From positions 13,702,001 through 13,766,000 of the forward strand of contig OZ022259.1 of NCBI GenBank assembly GCA_963978905.1: 64,000 bases of DNA, given 5' to 3'. Made by a program: the position numbers and the translations under genes. The notes under the pieces were generated by a model. It did no database searches. It saw only the letters and a program-made list of their open reading frames with translations, and had not been told where the DNA came from. The stretch is from Trichostrongylus colubriformis (Eukaryota > Nematoda > Chromadorea > Rhabditida > Trichostrongylidae). Shown piece after piece: positions 57,201-64,000 of the stretch. Positions within the stretch are counted from its first letter, which is position 1; each line of letters opens with the position of its first letter.

Positions 57201-60200
57201 AGCCGCAGTTCTGCACAGGAGTGAGTGCTGGCCCATGAAAAAGATTCAAGAAAGGCAGCTGCATACACTTGTGATGAGGATGTTGGTCAGGATGGCATGA
57301 GTATGCTGCTGAACAAGACTGGTCAAGGTCACGAACTAGGACGTGAAAGCGATCATGCAGACGGCTGCTGTACAGCTAAAGTTGAGAATGCAGCGACTGC
57401 CATGGAATGGACCGTGCCGAGAAGGCCAGAGGATGACCTTGTAAGAAAAGTGCTGGAGTTTGAAGCGTAACGCAGTGACTAGGTGGAGCCTCAAAGAAGC
57501 GGTGGAGAGGTGTCATCAACAGCTACCTAACCGAAATGATCGACAAGGCCGAGGAAGACTTGGCGCAGCATGATACAGCATACCCTGCGACGCGGCGTAA
57601 ATAAAGACAGGCAGAAGAAAGTAGTGTGTGTATGCTAGGCATGTGGGTAAAATGGCTACAGCCATTACTTATAACAGGCGATCACAACCCTGCATCAGCT
57701 TTATTACCCGTTGTCGCTTCACCCACAGCTCAGCTGATCCACTCCCTTTCGACTTGTAAGAATAGTCATCATTGATGTTACACATGCGCATATTTCAGAT
57801 CCAGACCACCCGCGTGCACGAGGAAATGTCAAATTTTACCAAGATTTGTTGGCTAAGGAAGGTGTCAGAATGGCAGATAAGAGAAGGTGGGAAACGTTCA
57901 CGTTGGTCCACCTTGACTGATATTCTGGTAGTGAACGAATTCTGTTTCAGATCGATTGGTCGGATCGTAAACCAACGACCATCAGAAGATGTTTCAGAAA
58001 ATGAAGAACGATCAATTTACGAGGCTTTGTGCAGAAATGAAGTGCCAGTGGTCACTGCCCTTCCTTCTTTGACCTGGACGCCTTTTTCTTTAGCAAAGTT
58101 GTTTCAGAGTGAAAAGGACAATTCACAGCTCTACTGCTACTACAAACGTGACAGGCCATACCTTGTATACGGGCCATTTAAAGTGTGTTGAAGGCTCTTC
58201 ATTTTTGACTTTACAGGCACATACCTTTTTCATGGTGCAGGCCACACTGTAAATGGGTTACCATGCCAATCGGGTCATCGCGCGCGAAGAGTCTCATCGG
58301 GCTGCTTCCGCTCCGGATTTGACGCACGCGAAGGGGCGTGGCGGCTGCAGGCTCACCTGCGACCTTGACCCTAGTCGGAAGCCCTGGCATACACCCCGTT
58401 TTTTAATAGCACATGCACACATGCACAGGCTCACGGAGCGCTCCGGTGGGGGAACTTGCTCTAACCCAGTGATTCACTTGCAGGTAGTAAATTATCATTT
58501 TGGTACCGGTATATGTCTAGGTTGAAATCAAGGGATACAACCCATTGGCTGTTCTTTTCAAGGATGTGATAAGCGATGAGGAAATCAAAGTAATGGAAGA
58601 ATTGGCCATACCCAGGGTGAGTGATCCCTTGACGTTCTTCATAGAATCAACCATGGAAATCTGAGTTTCATCCCATGCAGCTATGTTGTATTTTCCACTA
58701 GGGACCACAGCTAAAGTTTCAAGCGAAAAATCCGACGGGGATACATCCTTTTGAACTTTCTTCTACGCGGGCAACGTGGAAGGGACTGCAGGGCTGTGAG
58801 GTGACGGTTGCACGTGACTCGAGTGCTTGGGCCGCGATTTAGGAAGGAAACCGTTCAATGACTTTACAGCAGTTGAAGACTGTCGCCATTACCCCACAGC
58901 CGCCGCGCTCACGTTACCTGCGAGACGAAGGTTTGAATATGTATCTCGGCCAGACTTTGATTTTTTTGCGAAGACTGTGGTAAACAAATGCAATGAAACC
59001 ATATAGAGATTGAAAAAAACTCAAGTTTCCGTATACGATTCTTTCAACAGATAACCATTATACTTGGCATTTAGCTGGCACGCTCTGCTGTCAGCGATTC
59101 CTTCTCTGAAAAGGCTGTCTATACCACGTACAGAATCAGTAAAAGGTTTGTGATCATTAAGATTTTGTGGAAAGGATGACCAGGCCTAAGCGTTTCCAGT
59201 GCGTGGTTGGGAGGATGGGAACATGAAGTGGCCGATCGGCTTAACAAACGCATTGATATGATGACTAATCTTGAAATGGCTACCGCTGAAGCACTACAGG
59301 TACGGCTACAGCTATTTCTTTGTGAATTTCACATGTATATGTTGCAGGTACAAAACTACGGGATTGGTGGCCACTACGGTCCACATTCCGATCATGAGGG
59401 AAACAAAGATACCGTGCCGTTCATACCTCTTGAAATAGGGGACAGAATCGCTACTGTGCTTTTCTACGTGAGTTTCTGCGAATGATGCATTGTGAAGAGG
59501 GATGTCTATCGAATCTATCGCAGAGATGGTGAGATCACCGCTGGTGAGAAACGTCCAGAGAATGCTTTGTTGGAAAGGGTCGAGAATCCGCCCTTTTTTC
59601 GTCTCACATATCATTAAGAGCCTAGGTGACTTCCATGGCAGCTTTTGGATAGGGTTTTTCAAAAGATTCTTTTCTTCATGAAATCACCATTCTTGTTCGC
59701 ACACTTCACTCTCTTTATGTACATGAATAGCATGGCTGAACCGCAACGGCCGGACGAGGATATAGCAGTAGTTTCTGAAGAAATCTCAAAAATCACTGCG
59801 GTATCCTCGCGTGTAGAGATGAGGCTTGGAAACCGGTGCACCGTCCATCGGGTGATGCTCTGTACGCGACGCGACGCTGACGATATAATCGCTTGTGTCC
59901 TTCCGGTGAAGCCGCTGTCGCACCTCGCCGCACCAATCGTGACAGCGGCAATCGCCCCGGCACTGTTGCGAGGCGCTCCACTTATAAGGCTCGACCGAAT
60001 CACGTACAGAATTATGATCGTGAAGAGAGCCCGTACGAATCCTGACACTATGCCAAAAATTCGAATCTTGCCACAGGCTTGCACGGGCTATCACCACGAT
60101 CTCCATACCGTTGTATGTTTCGTTCGAGCCTCGTAAAAAGAGTGCGTCCCAACACTCAACGTCGGCGCCTGTGCCGCAAAGTATGAAAATGGCTCAGAGA

Positions 60201-61312
60201 CACATGGCGAAGCTGTGATTCGTGTAGTCCGGAAATCAGATTCCTGTGTCCGAGAGCTTTCCAGCTTTCCTTCCTTGCTGATTGAGGAAGTTTGAACCAG
60301 ACATGAAAAGGGAAGCCAACTCACTGTGTTCTACTTCTGTTAGCGCCCGAAGTCGTTGTAAAGAACAAACAAGTAAAATGACCAAGACTCTCAATGTGAG
60401 CAAAATGCGTGGCGCATTCCAAAAGGGATTGGATATTTGGATACTCCTCTAGCTTAAAATGGTTTATTTGATTGACGGAGAAGTGAACCATATTTTGCCA
60501 GATGTCAGAGCCAACATATGGTGGTGGCACAGTGTTCACTGAAGTAAAATTGGCTGTGTCGCCCACAAAGGTCAGTAGTGGTAATGCTAATGCTGCTAAT
60601 CGCATTTTAGTAAAGCAATGACTGTTCTCAGAACGATGCGCTATTTTGGTATAATTTGATGAAGTCGGGAGATGGTGACCCAAGAACTCGTCACGCTGGC
60701 TGCCCCGTCCTGCTTGGAGTGAAATGGGTACGGTTGTCTCGCATTCATTGAAATGATATCTAAAATAAACTATCAGTATCAGGTCACGAATAAATGGATA
60801 CATGAAGGAGGAAATGAATTCCGACGCCGTTGTGGCCTGAAGATATCGGATGGTGAACGGTGAGATGAGAGCCGCCATCAGACTTCGCGACTTTGCGACT
60901 TTGCGTTTCTGCGATCTTCCTCGTGGGTACAGAGGGAGGTCACTTTGGTGTTCAACCTACGTATAAGAGCACGGCGAAACGCAAGTCAAACTATCCTTAG
61001 TCCCACCAATAGGAATCGTTCCAAAACGATTTCTTTAGTGATATTTTAGCTATCACTGTGGGGTGTGGTGATTCCGCACGCGATATTGCTACCCTGAGAT
61101 TTTGTACTGTCGCGACTTTAGTTGCAGAGCCGCGACACATCAAAATCGCAGAATCGCGAAGTCTCACTGTGGCCATACTACTTTCTCTGTGCTGCATTGT
61201 TTTGCTGCTACTCTCTTGTAGGTTCGTTGGTGATCTTGGCTTCGGACCAGAGCCTAGATATGCTCCGAATCTGAGCCCAGATTTGTCCAAGGACGTCTTC
61301 AACACTATATAG
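54230..61312 (+). CDS. phy-like: Collagen prolyl 4-hydroxylase alpha subunit, copy 3 (complete, divergent active-site surround)
   Basis: Complete 17-exon gene: 54230-54396, 54451-54541, 54614-54718, 55203-55320, 55867-55994, 56053-56137, 57799-57886, 57951-58050, 58108-58182, 58521-58616, 59075-59145, 59200-59299, 59348-59467, 60502-60570, 60632-60727, 60783-60859, 61222-61312. Exons sum to 1677 nt (558 residues). Every exon has the length of its copy 2 counterpart except the eighth, which has one extra codon. The signal peptide begins MQCALFLMALLLVTTHA. Catalytic residues are H421, D423, H492 and K502. The neighbourhood has drifted: GGHYGPHSDH has Ser where family members have Phe between the iron ligands, the usual GTGNRIATVLFY reads EIGDRIATVLFY, and ARATVHD reads ARSAVSD. 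The donor at 58183 is GTGTGT, weak. The gene stays open, so it may be functional, neofunctional or very recently relaxed. The start was chosen by homology with copy 2. Confidence 0.9.
56262..57625 (+). mobile_element. RTE-type LINE remnant in intron 6 of copy 3
   Basis: It begins at GCTGTACCGGCAGATGCATG as in the sister copies. The best preserved N-terminal piece reads DAWKALGEYEIGWLTRFLNT then AEGKISNEVRTSNIFKREGD. Later pieces include FDGAKAAIR-type and SECWPMKKIQERQLHTLVMR sequences. It ends near CAGGCAGAAGAAAG at about 57625. No endonuclease and no intact catalytic domain remain. Confidence 0.82.
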
Positions 61313-62050
61313 TATTTATGATTATCTGTTGTCAACCTTGTTTTGGTCGAGTATTTCTTTGAAGTTTTTATTTCTATCGGATGAATCACGCATGCTTGCA
61401 AAAATGCCGTGCAAATCGAATTTCTTTCGACTTCAAGCTGCTTTTCCGTTTCTCATCGGAGTTTTTTTGTTGTTTGCCTCTCATGATTATGAGTGCGTCA
61501 TAAGACACATTTCGGAAATGGGCGACGTGACCCTATGTTTTGCCTAAAATGACCTTTTCTGTTAGTTTCTTCTGCTTTTCGGGATTGCCTACTTTGACAC
61601 ACTCGAGGATATGACAATGGAAAGAATAGTAAACGTTAAATAATCAAATCGTTTGCCAGTACTAACTGAAGATGTTTTATTACTTACAGAATTGTATTTT
61701 TCCTTTTATGAGAAGATCGGTCTACCTAGTGGTAGAACTTGTGGGTTTCAATCAGTCATGATTAGAGGAGAGCTGCATTTCAACAAGTTTTGTAGGATAC
61801 AGTTATGAGACATATGGCAAAAGAACAGTATGAACAAAATAAATAAAAATGAAAGGGATGCTATCGCAATGAGGAGGGATCCCATTCTGGGCATTATTTT
61901 TATCTAAGCCCAGAAGGGGGGGGGAGAATCCCTCCTTCCCTCCACTAAGGCTTCGGCCTGTCTTGAAGTCCTCCATGTGTCCTCCAAGAGCTCAGATGCG
62001 CGTCTTTTTATGAGATGCTCTCCTCCTCCCTCATGTGACGTCATGAGAGT
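61313..62050 (+). promoter_or_regulatory. 3' flank of copy 3
   Basis: Homologous to the copy 2 3' flank (26318-26960), including AATAAATAAA at about 61838 and GGCATTATTTTTATCTAAGC near 61895. A G run (GGGGGGGG) occurs at 61917-61924. It should contain the 3' UTR. The match runs slightly further through the AGATGCGCGTCTTTTTATGA block. Confidence 0.5.
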
Positions 62051-62254
62051 CTTTCGATCACTCGTTTTTCCTGAGTCTCAATTGAAGAGGTTAGGGGTTT
62101 CCACCTCCATCGAGGCTTAAGCAGAAAACACAGGCAAAAATGGCTCTGGATGCGGAACATGGTAGTCCACCACATCACCACCTCACTGATACCCTATCAT
62201 GGTTCAGTGAGTTCATTTCATGTAAGACATAATCTTAAGTATATCAATTATATT

Positions 62255-62527
62255 GAAACCAGTTGGCTGGCGCACACTACTGCGCGCGATTCATGGCGAT
62301 GTTGTGCAAAATGGGTTTGATCGGCGCGACCACAGTTGTGCATGGAGCTGAGTGGAAATTTCTTTCCTCGGTTTTCAGCTGAGCTACAGAATTGAAAAAA
62401 AACAGAGGAGATGGCGTGATAGAAAAGCATTTCGATGTTGTTATACTTCAGTCGCTTTTCATGGAACCCATTTCGCACGTCATCGACATGAATCGCGCGC
62501 AGTAGTGTGCGCCAGTCAACTGGTTTA
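62255..62527. mobile_element. MITE-like terminal module with GCGCAC repeats
   Basis: AAACCAGTTGGCTGGCGCAC and CACTACTGCGCGCGATTCAT at the left are mirrored by ATGAATCGCGCGCAGTAGTG and TGTGCGCCAGTCAACTGGTT at the right, giving near-perfect 40-bp inverted ends. Same family as 10338-10495. Confidence 0.85.
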
Positions 62528-62985
62528 GGTCATCATTGGGATTTTGGACAGTTTAGACATCGATAGTTTTGTATTCGATTGCATCGACTGGTGGCAATTT
62601 GTTCACTTGTTGAGCATCTAATTTCTACACACTGATGGTAGATCCATATCCCGATTACCGATGTTTACTGTTTTCGTGAACATGCTTCACTGTTTGGAAT
62701 TTCACATAGTCTAGCGGTCGATACACAGTGTTGCTGCCAGTACCGCATTGGACAATGATTCCGAATGAAACGCTTGCTTTGCTATCACAAATATAGGATC
62801 ATGATTATCAATGTAGATCGTAGTATCAAAAGAAATGCATCATTTTTTCGCACGCTAGGCAATTCAGCGGTCGATATCAGAGCATAAACAAAATATGTTC
62901 ACCCAATGACACTGAGCATCAAACGCTTTTGCTAAAGCGGTCGTATAGTAGCATCAAGCGATGTAATGGAGTTCATCCCATCCTA
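62528..62985 (+). repeat. Middle block of composite repeat, copy D
   Basis: The part from GAGCATCTAATTTCTACAC through TTCACATAGTCTAGCGGTCG matches the reverse complement of 14740-15120. It joins the terminal module to the satellite array. Confidence 0.6.
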
Positions 62986-62989
62986 TTCT

Positions 62990-64000
62990 AACGGTTCTTA
63001 TCAGCCACCGTGAACCGTTATCACTGAGGCCCCTGTACCCAACAGTACCATTGAGGTCCCTGTACCCTACAATACCTGCGAATGTGAACATTCTACTGTT
63101 AGCCGCAAAAGCGTAGGTGACATTTTCCTTCTCACGCTCCTGATCGAAGCCTGGATCAACCATTATCAGTTTGGATCACCCACTATTAATGTCCCCGTCC
63201 CACTCTGCTAAACATCCATGAGTGTCAGCGCTCTTGGATCAGCGCGAAAGGCGAAACGAACCTGACGACATTCGCCTTCTCATGCTCCTTATCGAATCTT
63301 ATCAACCATTATCAAGCTGGATCACCCACCATCAATGTCCCCGTCCTACCCTGCAGAACACCTGTGACTATGAACGCTACGGGACCAATGCGAAAAGCGA
63401 AACGGATTCGACGACTCTAGCCTTTTTACGCGTCTTATCGGATCTTATCAACCGTTATCAATGCGGGTCACCCACCATCAATGTCCCCGTCCTACCCTGC
63501 AGAACACCTGTGACTATGAACGCTACGGGACCAATGCGAAAAGCGAAACGGATTCGACGACTCCAGCCTTTCTACGCTCCTTATCGAATCTTATCAACCG
63601 TTATCAATGCGGGTCACCCACCATCAATGTCCCCGTCCTACCCTGCAGAACACCTGTGACTATGAACGCTACGGGACCAATGCGAAAAGCGAAACGGATT
63701 CGACGACTCTAGCCTTTTTACGCGTCTTATCGGATCTTATCAACCGTTATCAATGCGGGTCACCCACCATCAATGTCCCCGTCCTACCCTGCAGAACACC
63801 TGTGACTATGAACGCTACGGGACCAATGCGAAAAGCGAAACGGATTCGACGACTCCAGCCTTTCTACGCTCCTTATCGAATCTTATCAACCGTTATCAAT
63901 GCGGGTCACCCACCATCAATGTCCCCGTCCTACCCTGCAGAACACCTGTGACTATGAACGCTACGGGACCAATGCGAAAAGCGAAACGGATTCGACGACT
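62990..64000 (+). repeat. 146-bp satellite array with 292-bp higher-order period, continuing past window
   Basis: Monomers begin divergent at about 62990-63310 and become nearly identical rightwards. The phrase CTCTAGCCTTTTTACGCG starts at 63415 and 63707, and CTCCAGCCTTTCTACGCTCC at 63561 and 63853. Single steps are therefore 146 bp and two monomer types alternate, giving a 292-bp dimer. GGGTCACCCACCATCAATGT recurs in each unit. Long open frames across it result from the repeat structure. The array runs off the right edge. Confidence 0.93.

Noticed and set aside
59645..60136. 163-codon plus-strand frame in intron 13 of copy 3
   Set aside because: The matching region in copy 2 is broken by a mariner and frameshifts, copy 1 lacks most of it, and both strands are open, suggesting composition rather than coding.
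239..61312. Possibility that the three hydroxylase copies are dead pseudogenes
   Set aside because: No stops or frameshifts were found when exons were joined, and total lengths are exact multiples of three.
63222..63951. Overlapping long frames at the right edge
   Set aside because: They are generated by the 146-bp satellite.

Overview
The window looks like nuclear DNA of a parasitic nematode, most likely a strongylid of the hookworm group. The clues are short GT-AG introns of about 50-70 bp mixed with long repeat-filled ones, a splice-acceptor-like site 1 nt before the start codons, collagen prolyl 4-hydroxylase genes that align with the C. elegans DPY-18/PHY-2 family, and a load of mariner, Tc1/Tc3, RTE, CR1 and Penelope-type elements. 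The species is inferred, not proven. No bacterial genes, rRNA genes or CRISPR arrays were seen.

The backbone is a plus-strand array of three collagen prolyl 4-hydroxylase alpha-subunit genes. Copy 1 occupies 239-9863; its first three exons lie left of the window. Copy 2 occupies 17618-26317 (17 exons, 557 codons plus stop). Copy 3 occupies 54230-61312 (17 exons, 558 codons plus stop). Spliced by hand, all three stay open, exon lengths match exon for exon (one extra codon in copy 3), and the iron-binding H-x-D...H and 2-oxoglutarate-binding K are kept. A fourth, inverted and truncated copy at about 40200-42200 (minus) is a pseudogene. Copies 2 and 3 share 1.4-1.7 kb of upstream DNA and about 0.6 kb of downstream DNA, so a gene with its flanks was duplicated. 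All three genes carry an RTE-type LINE remnant at the same place in intron 6, so that insertion preceded the amplification.

Between and inside the genes: 6.8-8.5 kb, a deleted mariner and a LINE remnant in intron 13 of copy 1; 10.3-16 kb, terminal-inverted-repeat elements, decayed satellite and a Penelope-like 3' end; 23.3-24.2 kb and 25.5-26.05 kb, a mariner and a TTAA-flanked MITE inside copy 2, both absent from copy 3; 27.7-31.8 kb, a CR1-type LINE whose 5' half is inverted relative to its 3' half, each half interrupted by a TTAA MITE; 31.8-32.9 kb, a TA-flanked inverted-repeat element; 33-35.3 kb, unassigned DNA; 35.3-38.1 kb, an RTE LINE containing a foldback element that contains a small MITE; 38.5-39.5 kb, two tRNA-like sequences around a TTAA MITE; 39.7-42.2 kb, a MITE relative and the inverted pseudogene; 42.2-47 kb, mostly unassigned; 47.2-50.5 kb, three TA-flanked elements in a row, including a Tc3-like foldback; 50.5-52.8 kb, repeats; 62.2-64 kb, a terminal-repeat module running into a 146-bp satellite with a 292-bp higher-order period that continues past the window.

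The genes would act together in the endoplasmic reticulum, hydroxylating prolines of cuticle and basement-membrane collagens in complex with protein disulphide isomerase. The most unusual content is the local amplification of this enzyme, with insertions that can be ordered in time by empty sites in sister copies, and a composite repeat family linking a GCGCAC-type terminal module to satellite monomers.
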